This document shows positions 17,875 to 26,903 of a stretch of 64,000 nt of DNA, piece after piece (positions within the stretch are counted from its first letter, which is position 1; every line of letters starts with the position of its first letter). The position numbers were made by a program, and so were the translations under genes. The DNA comes from Paenibacillus endoradicis (lineage in GTDB: Bacteria; Bacillota; Bacilli; Paenibacillales; Paenibacillaceae). Below the pieces are notes generated by a model, which worked only from the letters and a program-made list of their open reading frames with translations, was not told the origin of the DNA and did not search any database. The DNA lies in assembly GCF_024721975.1 (NCBI RefSeq), contig NZ_JANQBB010000002.1, forward strand, positions 372,001 to 436,000. The letters run 5' to 3'.

Positions 17875-18789
17875 TTAATCTGAAAGAGCACGTTTTATGT
17901 TCGCTTTTGCTTCATCAACCAATCTTTCATCTTTATCATCAATTGCCTGCATCATTATCAAAATGGGAATATATATGGCAATTAATCGAGATAAGATTTT
18001 CGTTTCTTCATCTACATCCCCATATTCTTTGAAAAAGTCAGAACGCGCATCCGGAGGTAAAAAGCTATACACAACATTCAAATCACAAGCAGGATGTCCT
18101 ATATTGATATCTCCCCAGTCGATAATCCCTGAAACTCTTCCATTCTCATCTACCAGTATATTTTTAAAATGAAGGTCACCATGAAGGAATACATACTTTT
18201 GATTCACTCTTTCAGTTCTGAGCTGTTCCAAATAATTTGATATTGCATGATACTCTTCTTCACTGAAATGAAGGGCAAGATCGGAAATGAATTTATGTAT
18301 CTTCTTCTTACGCATCGCAATATCAGTCAGATTTCTATGGTCATATTGAGCTCCATTTTCTTGGGCAATTTGCACAGGGAATGCATGTAAGCTTTTTAAA
18401 AATTGCGCGAGCGTTGTTGCTGATAGCGCTCGTTGCTTGTCAGTTAATCCGATTGGAAACTCTCCGGATAAATAGTGGTAGCCTAGGAAGGGTGCAGGAT
18501 AATTATAATCCCCTTCCCCCAAAAATAGTGGTATCGAATATGCAATAGAAAAATAATCTTTAAGCTTAGGCAGTATCTTTCCTTCCATCCTTAAAGAATT
18601 AATTGCAACTTCTCTTCTTGGAAAGCGAAATGCATATTCGGACCCGACAAGAAAAACAGTGTTATCCCAGCCATGTCCTATTTTTTTTACACTTTTTGTA
18701 GCTAACTGCGGAAACTGACTGCTTATTAATTTATAAGCCAATTCTTCTGATACTTCCCATTCTGCATCCCATTGATTCGAACTTTCCAT
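17875..18789 (-). CDS. Aminoglycoside/macrolide phosphotransferase-family kinase (YcbJ-like)
   Basis: The protein has 304 residues. The APH fold shows an N-lobe with the nucleotide strand (HGWDNTVFLV) and an ATP Lys/Arg region (FRFPRREVA). The catalytic loop is HGDLHFKNIL and the metal site is IIDWGDINIGHP. The start follows GGAGGAG/AAGGG. The family transfers phosphate from ATP to antibiotics or small metabolites; resemblance is closest to the macrolide-phosphotransferase-like YcbJ group. No resistance phenotype can be inferred. The gene stands alone between two rlmCD-like tails, which suits acquired cargo. Confidence 0.8.
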   Translation of the reverse strand: MESSNQWDAEWEVSEELAYKLISSQFPQLATKSVKKIGHGWDNTVFLVGSEYAFRFPRREVAINSLRMEGKILPKLKDYFSIAYSIPLFLGEGDYNYPAPFLGYHYLSGEFPIGLTDKQRALSATTLAQFLKSLHAFPVQIAQENGAQYDHRNLTDIAMRKKKIHKFISDLALHFSEEEYHAISNYLEQLRTERVNQKYVFLHGDLHFKNILVDENGRVSGIIDWGDINIGHPACDLNVVYSFLPPDARSDFFKEYGDVDEETKILSRLIAIYIPILIMMQAIDDKDERLVDEAKANIKRALSD

Positions 18790-19001
18790 ATCCCTTTATC
18801 TCCTCCTTCGCAAAAATAGAAAATCTGTTCACCTAACCTTGACCCATTTCCCACACATCATACCATGGATTTAATATTATGTTTGAGAACAATCTAACCG
18901 TCTTGTTCCGCTAAACTGCCTGTTCGCTTAATACCAGTTCCTAAGCGTAAACGATTATATCATTACAATCAATGCCTTTGAGCCGCACCGTCACATCTCA
19001 A

Positions 19002-19055
19002 TTATTGTTTCAGAATCATCAATATTAAGCACTCCACATGCACAGTGTGTGGAAA
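19002..19055 (-). pseudogene. rlmCD-like 3'-end fragment (copy 4)
   Basis: On the minus strand this reads LFPHTVHVECLILMILKQ and a stop. LFPHTVHVEC is identical to the end of the intact RlmCD at 24 kb. A stop codon directly upstream in frame shows that the rest of the gene is missing. Confidence 0.65.
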
Positions 19056-19104
19056 CAAAATCTAAACAAAATAACGGCATCTCTACCGTTTGTGTTTAAG
19101 GTAC

Positions 19105-19164
<60 letters not shown>

Positions 19165-19269
19165 CGTAAGTCGGTTTAACTACCATACATATCACAGATA
19201 GACAAAGACTCATAAACTATATTATGTAGGTCGATTACTGACTTACTGGTTCAAGTTCAGAGTATTGAC

Positions 19270-20229
19270 TTAGTTGTCTGAACTCATATCTTCACCAATT
19301 ATTTTTTTTGCAAAGTCCTTTGCACCTTCAAGCAGTTTTCTTCTAACAGCTTTTTTATTGTTGGTATCTTGTTCTGATTTAAACCAGCTTTTATTTTTTT
19401 GGAAAATGCCATTTATCTGATCAATTGAAGCAGGCAAGCCCAAGATATCAGTCATTAAATATTGTATATCTAAAACAGTAAAAGTATCTCCTTTTCCCTC
19501 GTTAACGATAATATACATTGTAAGTAACATTTGCTCTTTAAAGCTATTGAGTTTTTTTATTACAGGGTACTTATTAAGACTCATATCATCTGCACTCAAA
19601 TTAGCAAATATAGATTCTGCTCTGCTTCGTGTTTTCTTTGGTCTCGATTTCGTTTTCCTATCTTGGGATTCCCCTTTAGGAACATACAATTCCACATATA
19701 AGATGCCCTCTGATGTCAACACATACTGTTTAGGTGATTTAGTTTCTGGATTTGGAGCATCCATAATCATACCTTTTTTCGCCAATTGTCTTAATAATTC
19801 ACTGATATTTGAATATTCAATTTTTCTTGCTTCGGCGTAGTATCTTTTGATATTTTCAGAAGAGAACATACTTGTGCCATTTTTCTTCTCGTCGAAATAT
19901 GCTGCGATTAGCGCGAAATCTTGATCATTTAACCTACCGAAATTCCTTATAAACGATGGTAAGCTTGTTCTAGATAGGTCTTCCTTATCTACATCAATCA
20001 CATGAGTTCCATGATCTATAACAGGGGGCAACAGAAGTTCCTGATACTCTTCATTTTCTATGTACCGTTTTTCTGGTATCTCACCACGTGTACGCACTAT
20101 TGCATCGACAGCTGCTGGCAAAAGTGCGTTCAAAAAAACACTTCTTTCTCGCTCAACTACCTCAGCAGAGCCTTCTGCTTCAAATTCAATGTCACCAATT
20201 TTAAACTTCACACGGTTCTCCAATATCAT
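19270..20229 (-). CDS. Unknown protein with tandem winged-helix-like regions
   Basis: The protein has 319 residues; ATG follows AAGGAGG. Residues 1-40 form a beta/alpha start (VKFKIGDIEFEAEGSAEVVERE). Residues ~90-185 look like a winged helix (SELLRQLAKKGMIMDAP, then YVLTSEGILYVELYV). A basic linker (KTKSRPKKTRSRAES) precedes a second helical/winged region with LLTMYIIVNEGKGDTFTV. The C-terminus is Lys-rich and then acidic. The gene lies 8 bp behind the gene at 20238-20978. I do not recognise the family. DNA binding is suggested by the basic linker and the helix-turn-helix-like parts. Position in a tRNA-bounded segment with a HEPN-like partner makes a defence role possible. Confidence 0.7.
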   Translation of the reverse strand: MILENRVKFKIGDIEFEAEGSAEVVERERSVFLNALLPAAVDAIVRTRGEIPEKRYIENEEYQELLLPPVIDHGTHVIDVDKEDLSRTSLPSFIRNFGRLNDQDFALIAAYFDEKKNGTSMFSSENIKRYYAEARKIEYSNISELLRQLAKKGMIMDAPNPETKSPKQYVLTSEGILYVELYVPKGESQDRKTKSRPKKTRSRAESIFANLSADDMSLNKYPVIKKLNSFKEQMLLTMYIIVNEGKGDTFTVLDIQYLMTDILGLPASIDQINGIFQKNKSWFKSEQDTNNKKAVRRKLLEGAKDFAKKIIGEDMSSDN

Positions 20230-20237
20230 ATTCCTCC

Positions 20238-20978
20238 TTAATCTAAAAGCCCAGATTTATAATAAAGCTCTTCCAACATTACACGATAATTTAGTTTAAT
20301 ATCATCAATATCCTTCTTGCTAGCAGTATAAGTAATATTATGAGCTGAAAAATTCCCAACTTTTCTAAATGTATCAAACTCATTTTTGATTCTTGATAGC
20401 TTAAGCGTTTGATTATTTTTTGAATTCCTTACAATTCCATCAAGCATTAAATATCCTGAACCGGAAGAATCCTTAATTTGATCATCAATACCCATATTCT
20501 GATATGAGAGCACTAGAACTACCTCGAATAAGCGGCGCATTAATACCGCACTGGCATCATAACAATTAAACCTATATGAATGATTAATTTGCATGATCAA
20601 ACGATCTAAATAATTGCGCTTTCCGCAAAATTTTATTTCATCAATTAATTCACTTGATGAAACTATTGTTACCGTATCTCCCCATGATGTGCCTAATTCT
20701 ATTTCAAGTGCTTGATGAATAATTGGAATGAACTCAAAAATCCCTTTTGACCCTTTTAAAGGGGAAAGTATTTTGTCTCTTCCCTTTGTAAGCTTGTCCT
20801 TAAGACGTGTCGAGTTTGGAGTATTGAATCCGCACTTCACCATTAATTCTATAATTTTTGCTATTGAAAACTGTAATTCACCAGTTTCTTTATAATGATA
20901 AAAGCATAGTAGCTTAGCTCGTTCTAACTCTGTTTTATTTTTCATATCGACCAACTTAATATAGTCAATGAGTTGCAT
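20238..20978 (-). CDS. DUF4145/HEPN-like protein, unknown function
   Basis: The protein has 246 residues, starting after GTGGTGATTAA. The N-terminal ~75 residues are helical with a possible winged helix. The C-terminal half (from YDASAVLMRRLFEVVLVLSY) is a four-helix region ending in FRKVGNFSAHN, the R-x-GN-x-xAH signature of DUF4145/HEPN-like domains. HEPN domains are often RNases of toxin-antitoxin, abortive infection or CRISPR systems. Here the catalytic Rx4-6H spacing is not exact, so activity is uncertain. It forms a two-gene operon with 19270-20229, and both lie between tRNA-Ala and its duplicated 3' part. Confidence 0.7.
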   Translation of the reverse strand: MQLIDYIKLVDMKNKTELERAKLLCFYHYKETGELQFSIAKIIELMVKCGFNTPNSTRLKDKLTKGRDKILSPLKGSKGIFEFIPIIHQALEIELGTSWGDTVTIVSSSELIDEIKFCGKRNYLDRLIMQINHSYRFNCYDASAVLMRRLFEVVLVLSYQNMGIDDQIKDSSGSGYLMLDGIVRNSKNNQTLKLSRIKNEFDTFRKVGNFSAHNITYTASKKDIDDIKLNYRVMLEELYYKSGLLD

Positions 20979-21204
20979 TTAATCACCACACATTCAGTTT
21001 GTAAACAAGCAAGCATCTTTGTTTAATTCTACAAAACTGCAATTATTTTGAACCAGATCTAGATATCTACATTTTTATACATAATTCGTTTCTTTTTTAA
21101 TAATCCCTTCCGAACGAACGTTCTATCGTCATTTTTTCAAGTGAAATCTACATATCTTATACCAATCCTTCGTGCTCACTCTGCCTTTTACGAGTTACCC
21201 AAAC

Positions 21205-21230
21205 ACAAAAAAACGCCACAGAATGGCGTA
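21205..21230 (-). terminator. Rho-independent terminator
   Basis: ACGCCA/TGGCGT stem with a run of T on the minus strand. No minus-strand gene is recognised directly upstream; the nearest is tRNA-Ala. Confidence 0.55.
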
Positions 21231-21420
21231 TGATTGTCATTTTTTGGTAATTTATGGATTACTAATTTGTTAGTGAATCCGATTCATGATCTATTGGAGA
21301 AGGATGCAACTCAATGGGTTTATTTTTGATTCAGACGTCGTACCTGTGTACCAAATACACTTCGAAGTTTATTCCTTTGTATGATTCGGGGGCTGATTCT
21401 TTAGACCGCACTCTACAAAT

Positions 21421-21459
21421 AAAGGAACACCACCACGAAACGTGGTGGCGTTCCTTTTT
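21421..21459 (+). terminator. Long terminator-like hairpin
   Basis: AAAGGAAC.CCACCACG pairs with CGTGGTGG.GTTCCTTT over an AAA loop, followed by TTG. A-rich and T-rich edges allow use from either side. Confidence 0.6.
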
Positions 21460-21636
21460 GTATGGAGCCTAGGAGGATGTCCGAATCTTGATCGTAGACT
21501 GACGAAGCTTTCTCGACGAGGACTTTTAGCGGTAGATTCAGACGCCGTACTCCTCCATTAGATGTATTACCTTCGATGCCTACTCACTTCATTACGTCCG
21601 CGCGGACTGAACCCCGGGGTTCGCCCCCTGGGCATT

Positions 21637-21689
21637 CCACCAATAAAACAAATCAACCACGTCCTTAGGACGTGGTTGATTTGTTTTAT

Positions 21690-21695
<6 letters not shown>
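21637..21695. terminator. Perfect 28-bp palindrome at the tRNA-Ala 3' end
   Basis: CCACCAATAAAACAAATCAA (then CCACGTCC) pairs perfectly with the downstream arm over a 3-nt TTA centre. The inner GC-rich stem with flanking A/T tracts is a bidirectional terminator for the tRNA. The outer arms run on into the tRNA's encoded CCA end. Confidence 0.75.
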
Positions 21696-21765
<70 letters not shown>

Positions 21766-21854
21766 GTGTTATTTATTCGCCTTACTTCATCTTACTTTTA
21801 GGGTAGTGTAACCAACTAGCTCGTGCTCCCTTATGGGGATATTACACTACGACG

Positions 21855-21881
21855 AAAAAACCCCACCTCGACGGGTGGGGC
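21855..21881 (-). terminator. Rho-independent terminator
   Basis: CCCCACC/GGTGGGG stem followed by TTTTTT on the minus strand, about 36 nt beyond the anti-sigma gene stop. Confidence 0.85.
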
Positions 21882-21916
21882 GTTCAATTCATTCACGATA
21901 TACACCCATCAACTCA

Positions 21917-22606
21917 TTAAGGCTCAACCGATTCAGCTACCTTCATGGCCTCATCGCCGGAAATCGGACCGGACACGCCATACTGAATACCGTCAACCAC
22001 CCAGAACAGCTCCGTGAACTCAGCTTGCTCGAAAATAAAGCCGTCCGCTCCGCTCACTTTGGTCTGTGTGAACAGTTCCGTCGGGAACGCCGCCGGCATA
22101 CGGCTCGCGCTGAACGTCACAGTCTTATCACCCGAGCCGTATGTGAAGTTCAAATCTCTGAGCGGTTGGTCCTTCATTCCCACGCCGACGATCTCAGACA
22201 GCTCGAAGCCTTCCGGGGCAACTTGAGGAACAAGCACACCGGAACCGAAAGCTGCTTTCGCTTCCTCCACCGTTCCTAAAGGAGTTGTAATCAATTGGGA
22301 CAACTGCGAACCTGTAGCTCCTCCGTTTCCGGGTTGCACAATTACCGACGAATTATCCGTTGGTGTTGGGACTATCGCGGGATCTTGCAGCATCGGCAAT
22401 CCCGTCACTATGACGACTGCCGCGACCAGCGCTGCCGCTCCTCCAAGCCAGGCTTTCGGAAGAACGAATCGGCGGCGGCTTCTCTGCTCCGCAGCGGCTT
22501 GTTTCCTGATCTTCTGTTTATCGCTATCGCTTAATTCCATTGTAGAAAATAACATATCATCCATCTCCTTTTGCAAATGTTGTAAATTATGCTCCATGTC
22601 CGTCAT
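21917..22606 (-). CDS. Membrane anti-sigma factor, DUF4367-like
   Basis: The protein has 229 residues. A cytoplasmic N-terminal stretch of about 50 residues (helical, Arg-rich end) precedes a single membrane helix (AWLGGAAALVAAVVIVTGL). An external Pro/Gly/Thr-rich linker and a DUF4367-type C-terminal domain (FTYGSGDKTVTFSASR) follow. The gene overlaps the ECF sigma gene by 20 bp, starting inside its last codons, which is typical for a translationally coupled anti-sigma factor. It should hold the sigma factor at the membrane until an envelope signal arrives. Confidence 0.82.
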   Translation of the reverse strand: MTDMEHNLQHLQKEMDDMLFSTMELSDSDKQKIRKQAAAEQRSRRRFVLPKAWLGGAAALVAAVVIVTGLPMLQDPAIVPTPTDNSSVIVQPGNGGATGSQLSQLITTPLGTVEEAKAAFGSGVLVPQVAPEGFELSEIVGVGMKDQPLRDLNFTYGSGDKTVTFSASRMPAAFPTELFTQTKVSGADGFIFEQAEFTELFWVVDGIQYGVSGPISGDEAMKVAESVEP

Positions 22607-23150
22607 CGGTTGTCTCCTCCTTGCGCATTTCCCGAGCCAACGCCTCGCGCGCCCGGTGCAGTCTGTTTCTCACGGTACCCTCGGGCGACGACGTCGCTTT
22701 CGCTATTTCCCGGGTGTTCAAGTCCAGATAATAATATAAATATAAAGCCTCCTGATACTGCAGAGGCAGACGCAGCATATGCTGCAAAATCTCGCTTTTC
22801 TGCAATCTTTTAAGTGCTTCTTCTTCCACGTTGAATATCCGTCCCCGCTCCATCCGACTGGGATCGGTCGGCTGTTCCGTAAACATCCGCACGCCCATCT
22901 TGTCTCGGCAAACGTTGATAGCGATCGTCGTCAACCAGGTTTTAACCGCGCTATCTCCACGAAACGAGTTCCAGTTGCGATAAGCGCGAAGAAATACCTC
23001 CTGACTGATATCCTCGGCAAAATGCCGATCGCCGGTATAAAAATATGCGGTGCGCATGATCGTGGAGCCAAAGCTTTCCATCAGCAGCTCTAGAGCTTGA
23101 GAGGGATCTTTAGGGAAATTTTCCTTGTTATTCGAGCCGGCCAGCTTCAC
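22587..23150 (-). CDS. ECF sigma factor
   Basis: The protein has about 187 residues from GTG 23150, which follows a perfect GGAGGTGAT; a longer ATG form from 23201 lacks this site. Region 2 (AYFYTGDRHFAEDISQEVFL) and region 4 (LPLQYQEALYLYYYLDLNTREIAKATSSPEGTV) are intact. It resembles SigW/SigV-type factors. It overlaps its membrane anti-sigma gene. No promoter copy could be matched with confidence, so the regulon is unknown. Confidence 0.88.
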   Translation of the reverse strand: MKLAGSNNKENFPKDPSQALELLMESFGSTIMRTAYFYTGDRHFAEDISQEVFLRAYRNWNSFRGDSAVKTWLTTIAINVCRDKMGVRMFTEQPTDPSRMERGRIFNVEEEALKRLQKSEILQHMLRLPLQYQEALYLYYYLDLNTREIAKATSSPEGTVRNRLHRAREALAREMRKEETTDDGHGA

Positions 23151-23201
23151 TGAATTATCACCTCCACATATTAGACGACCTGAGCGCAGTTTTCGCTTCA
23201 C

Positions 23202-23665
23202 TTTGCTTTAAATCTGACAGTCTATTAAAGATTTTTCAAATTTGAGCTTAAGTTTCCATGCTCCTTCTAGCTTGAATTTCATACGATGAAAAGCCACATG
23301 AACAGTATGCCTGTTTGATGCGGCTTTTCGACTTCATCTTCGGTTTAAAAGATCCCCAATATCCGTTTATACTAACACTATTTTCTCTACATGACCTCTT
23401 CGCTGCCAATAATAACACCGTGTTCATCCCTGGAAAATTGAAGTGCCGTGTAATGCCCTTCGCTCCCAGTGATGCTAACTTTATCAGATAAACCAGTTTG
23501 GCCTTCCTCAAACACCAAATCCGGGGATATCTTAACACTCTAATCTTTATACTCATAGTTGATAAAACCTTTACCGTCATAGGTCATTTCTTTAACAGAA
23601 TTGGGGATGACCTTTCCATCAGGTATTCTTTTCTTTTATTGTTCAAAGTTAAATGCCCATTCCGC
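23202..23665. other. Intergenic region with decayed gene
   Basis: Apart from the broken frame at 23387-23640, nothing gene-like is seen. Confidence 0.4.
23387..23640 (-). pseudogene. Decayed gene with in-frame stop
   Basis: One minus-strand frame reads RIPDGKVIPNSVKEMTYDG, INYEYKD, a TAG stop, then VKISPDLVFEEGQTGLSDKV and YTALQFSRDEHGVIIGSEEV before a final stop. Both halves look like real extracellular or regulatory protein sequence, but the frame is interrupted. The open frame over the same bases in another phase has no protein-like features. The family is not recognised. Confidence 0.45.
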
Positions 23666-23884
23666 TTACTCATTATCAATAGCAGCCTCCTCATTTGCGG
23701 TGTCGGCTGATTGTTCTTTTAACAACTCCTTCAAATAGGCTTCAGCCTTAGCTGGTTCTGCTTTGGATTTGTCCAATGGGAGATCGAATACAACCGAAAT
23801 TCCTCCGGCATCCGCTTTAAGGCTTATTTCACAATACTCTGGTTCGAAATGAGAACACCATACTTTCAGAACGCAAGGCTGCAT
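23666..23884 (-). CDS. Small hypothetical protein or gene remnant
   Basis: The 72-residue frame has a plausible strand-helix composition (EISLKADAGGISVVFDLPL, then KAEAYLKELLKEQSADTANE). No clear ribosome site precedes the ATG, and decayed coding sequence lies downstream, so it may be a further part of the same lost gene. No family is recognised. Confidence 0.35.
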   Translation of the reverse strand: MQPCVLKVWCSHFEPEYCEISLKADAGGISVVFDLPLDKSKAEPAKAEAYLKELLKEQSADTANEEAAIDNE

Positions 23885-23896
23885 TGTAAACGCACG

Positions 23897-23937
23897 TTAA
23901 AAAAGAAAAAGACCTGGACATGAACATCCAAGTCTTC
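23897..23937 (-). terminator. Terminator of rlmCD
   Basis: GACTTGGA/TCCAGGTC stem (one G-U pair) followed on the minus strand by TTTTTCTTTTTT, about 45 nt after the rlmCD stop. Confidence 0.75.
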
Positions 23938-23983
23938 GAAAAGCAAGTAAAGAATTTGCTACCCCTCAATATAGGCGTAGGAA

Positions 23984-25384
23984 TTAATCCTGCCCCTCCA
24001 ATTTTAGCAACGCAACACACTCCACATGCACAGTATGCGGGAATAAGTCAACAGGTTGCACGGTTTGAAGCGTGTAGCCGAATGGCAGCAACTCAGTTAT
24101 GTCCGTTGCGAATGTGTCAGGATTGCATGATACATAGACGATCCGTTTTGGTTTGGAGCGTCCGATGCGGCGCATCACTTTCCCGCCAGCTCCACTACGT
24201 GGTGGGTCTATCAACAGAATATCTGCGAATCCGAAATGTTCATGCATCTCATCTAATCCTCTGCGTGCATCACGCGCTAGGAATGTTGTGTTATGCAAAT
24301 CATTATCGATAGCATTCCGTTTTGCAGATTCAATCGATGTCTCGACAAGCTCTATTCCCGCCAATTGTTTCACACGTGCAGCAAATGGTAAAGAGAACGT
24401 GCCGACACCACAAAACAAATCGATCATTTTCTCGTCTTCCTTTGGTTTCCCCATCTCAAGTGCAAGGTCCACAAGCTTTTTGGCCTGTACAGGGTTCGTC
24501 TGGAAGAATGTATCGAACCAAAGACGATAACGATAACCTGCCATTTCATCATAAATGAAATCACGCCCCGCTAACAGATGCGTATCCTCGGATTGTGTGC
24601 GATCCGCCCAGTCCGTGTTCACAAGCCAAAGAAGGCTTTTCACATTCGGAAACTTCTTCGTAATCCGCTCGACAAGATTTCGGACTGCTGACGCCAATTC
24701 ACCGTCAGGCGTTTGTGTAGCAAATAACGCCAACATCATTTCGCCAGTCGCAAACGATTCCCTTACCATCAAATGACGAAGAAGCCCTTCATGTGAATCT
24801 TTGTTATAGCCTTTAAGGCCAAACTCTTTGACCCATTCGCCGACTTCCAACATGCCATCGACCATATTCCGGCCTGCAATTAGACATGTTTCCAATGAGA
24901 TGATCTTGCGGAAATTCCCTTGTTCATGCATTCCAAGATCCCCTTCAGGGGAGAACGTGAACTCCATCTTATTACGGTAATGCCAATGGTCGTCCATGCC
25001 GATCGTATCCATTACCAGATCAGAATCTAACCCTTCACGTTTCAATGCGTTCTTCACATGATGAGTCTTATGCTTCAATTGACCTTCATACGTCCAGTGT
25101 TGCCATACACAACCTCCGCAAAGCTCGAAATGAGGACAATGTGCCTCCGTCCTTTCGTCGCTTACAGCTAGTATTTCTACAGGCATTACTTTTCTATGTT
25201 TCTTATTCGGATCATCGACGACGACCTGCACAGACTCCCCTATGAGCGTCTGCGGAATTGTTAGCTTCAACTTTCTAGGATTGAAACCTTGTTCACTCTC
25301 ACGCCAAATCACAGCTTTTCCATTGCCTTTTTCATCTAAATTGTCAATTTCCGCGATGAGCGTTTGATCTTTTATAATAGTCAA
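23984..25384 (-). CDS. rlmCD: 23S rRNA (uracil-C5)-methyltransferase RlmCD
   Basis: The protein has 466 residues from TTG 25384 behind AAAGGGG. An N-terminal TRAM domain (residues ~1-60) is followed by an iron-sulfur cluster motif (HCPHFELCGGCVW). The central domain and a SAM-dependent methyltransferase domain carry DLFCGVGTFSLPFA, LLIDPPRSGAGG and the catalytic Cys in VYVSCNPDTFATD. It methylates uracils of 23S rRNA. Fragments like its last ~15 codons occur four more times upstream in map order (10.2, 12.7, 17.7 and 19.0 kb). The 3' end of this gene is known as an integration site of serine-recombinase elements in other Firmicutes. Confidence 0.92.
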   Translation of the reverse strand: MTIIKDQTLIAEIDNLDEKGNGKAVIWRESEQGFNPRKLKLTIPQTLIGESVQVVVDDPNKKHRKVMPVEILAVSDERTEAHCPHFELCGGCVWQHWTYEGQLKHKTHHVKNALKREGLDSDLVMDTIGMDDHWHYRNKMEFTFSPEGDLGMHEQGNFRKIISLETCLIAGRNMVDGMLEVGEWVKEFGLKGYNKDSHEGLLRHLMVRESFATGEMMLALFATQTPDGELASAVRNLVERITKKFPNVKSLLWLVNTDWADRTQSEDTHLLAGRDFIYDEMAGYRYRLWFDTFFQTNPVQAKKLVDLALEMGKPKEDEKMIDLFCGVGTFSLPFAARVKQLAGIELVETSIESAKRNAIDNDLHNTTFLARDARRGLDEMHEHFGFADILLIDPPRSGAGGKVMRRIGRSKPKRIVYVSCNPDTFATDITELLPFGYTLQTVQPVDLFPHTVHVECVALLKLEGQD

Positions 25385-25752
25385 GGAATGATTCCCCTTT
25401 CAACAGTTCATTCATGTATTGAAGGATTATTCCCACAGTGCTTGTGTGCCACTTCAAAACAGACATACCTATCATTATAACGAAAATGAGGCAGAATGAA
25501 CATGCACCTCTTGTAAATTCAACAACATCAAGTTGGATGAGTGATGGGTGATTAATATCCAAAATGTGTCTATCGCTCCCACAATTGATTCTGTGCATCA
25601 AACGCAAAAAAATGTTACTATGTAGGATGGGAAAAGACTTTACTATAGCATATATCGATGTTTATATGTTAAGCCCATGCTTCCGATGCGACTTTTCAGT
25701 TGCTGGTAGCATAGGCAAGATGTACAACTGAATAGTTTAAGGAGAAGATAAT
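25385..25752. other. Divergent intergenic region
   Basis: This separates rlmCD and the dihydrouridine synthase gene and must hold both promoters. I could not single out -35/-10 pairs with confidence and see no other feature. Confidence 0.4.
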
Positions 25753-26730
25753 ATGAGTAACGAACAAAATTTTTGGCTTGATTTACCAAAGCCATTTTTT
25801 ATATTAGCACCAATGGAAGATGTCACTGATGTTGTATTCCGTCATGTTGTTAGTACAGCTGCAAAACCTGACGTATTTTTCACGGAATTTACAAGTACAG
25901 ATAGTTATTGTCACCCAGATGGAATAGCCAGTACTCGTGGTCGGTTAACGTTCACAGAAGATGAGCAACCGATCGTCGCTCATATTTGGGGCAATAAACC
26001 TGCATTGTTTGAACAGATGAGTATTGATATGAAAAAACTTGGTTTTCGTGGTATCGATCTAAACATGGGATGTCCAGTACAAAATGTCGCATCCAATGGA
26101 AAAGGTGCTGGATTAATACAACATCCTGAAGTTGCAGCAGAAATTATTCAAGCAGCCAAAGCGGGTGGTTTGCCCGTTAGTGTTAAAACAAGATTGGGTT
26201 ACCATAATATTGACGAGTGGCGCGATTGGCTAGGACATATATTGAAACAAGATATTGCGAATCTTTCTATTCACCTTCGTACAAAAAAAGAGATGAGCAA
26301 AGTAGATGCACACTGGGAACTAATCCCTGAAATTAAAAAATTACGCGATGAAATTGCCCCAAATACGTTATTAACCATTAATGGAGATATTCCTGACCGC
26401 GCAACAGGATTAAAATTAGTGGAACAATACGGCGTTGATGGTGTCATGATTGGCCGCGGCATTTTCACCAATCCATTTGCTTTTGAAAAAGAACCTAAAG
26501 AACATAGCGCGAAGGAGTTTCTTAATTTACTTCTATTACAGTTGGATCTTCACGATAAATATTCAACAGAAACCGAGCCACGTTCATTTAAACCACTGCT
26601 TCGCTTTTTCAAAATCTATGTTCGTGGATTTAGAGGCGCAGGTGAACTAAGAAACCAACTAATGGATACCAAGTCAACAGATGAAGTACGTCGTTTAGTA
26701 CAACCTGTTTTAGATCAAGAGTTAGATTGA
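25753..26730 (+). CDS. tRNA-dihydrouridine synthase (Dus family)
   Basis: The protein has 325 residues behind AAGGAGA. A TIM-barrel flavoprotein: start motif LAPMEDVTD, catalytic Cys in [19 protein letters not shown], and FMN-binding motifs VKTRLGY, TINGDI and VMIGRGIF. The C-terminal helical tRNA-binding domain begins near residue 250. It reduces uridine to dihydrouridine in tRNA with NADPH. The length and fold are normal. It is a single-gene unit with its own terminator. Confidence 0.92.
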   Translation: MSNEQNFWLDLPKPFFILAPMEDVTDVVFRHVVSTAAKPDVFFTEFTSTDSYCHPDGIASTRGRLTFTEDEQPIVAHIWGNKPALFEQMSIDMKKLGFRGIDLNMGCPVQNVASNGKGAGLIQHPEVAAEIIQAAKAGGLPVSVKTRLGYHNIDEWRDWLGHILKQDIANLSIHLRTKKEMSKVDAHWELIPEIKKLRDEIAPNTLLTINGDIPDRATGLKLVEQYGVDGVMIGRGIFTNPFAFEKEPKEHSAKEFLNLLLLQLDLHDKYSTETEPRSFKPLLRFFKIYVRGFRGAGELRNQLMDTKSTDEVRRLVQPVLDQELD

Positions 26731-26812
26731 AGTATAGCCACCTGTGAATTTCACTCCGTCAATTGAGGAATTACTAGTTTCAATCATTTTTCACGCAATG
26801 ACTTTTAAACGT

Positions 26813-26853
26813 AAAGAGCATCAGCCTCAAATTATTGGCTGATGCTCTTTTAT
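26813..26853 (+). terminator. Rho-independent terminator
   Basis: AAAGAGCATCAGCC pairs with GGCTGATGCTCTTT, followed by TATAG; it follows the dihydrouridine synthase gene. Confidence 0.85.
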
Positions 26854-26903
26854 AGATATGCTATAATCTGTGAAGCAATATGTTAATTATAGATATTAAG
26901 TAA

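Larger units (their letters stand above)
20979..21689. other. Intergenic region inside tRNA-bounded segment
   Basis: No gene recognised. It holds three hairpins (21205-21230, 21421-21459, 21637-21695). TGGAGCCTAG at 21464-21473, directly behind the second hairpin, equals the 3' acceptor end of tRNA-Ala, a further possible trace of integration. A short related motif, GATTCAGACGYCGTAC, appears twice (about 21330 and 21536). Confidence 0.45.

Noticed and set aside
23248..23580. 110-codon minus-strand frame
   Set aside because: Basic, low-quality composition; a different phase of the same bases reads as decayed but protein-like sequence.
25344..25607. 87-codon frame upstream of rlmCD
   Set aside because: It overlaps the rlmCD start in another phase and lacks a ribosome site.
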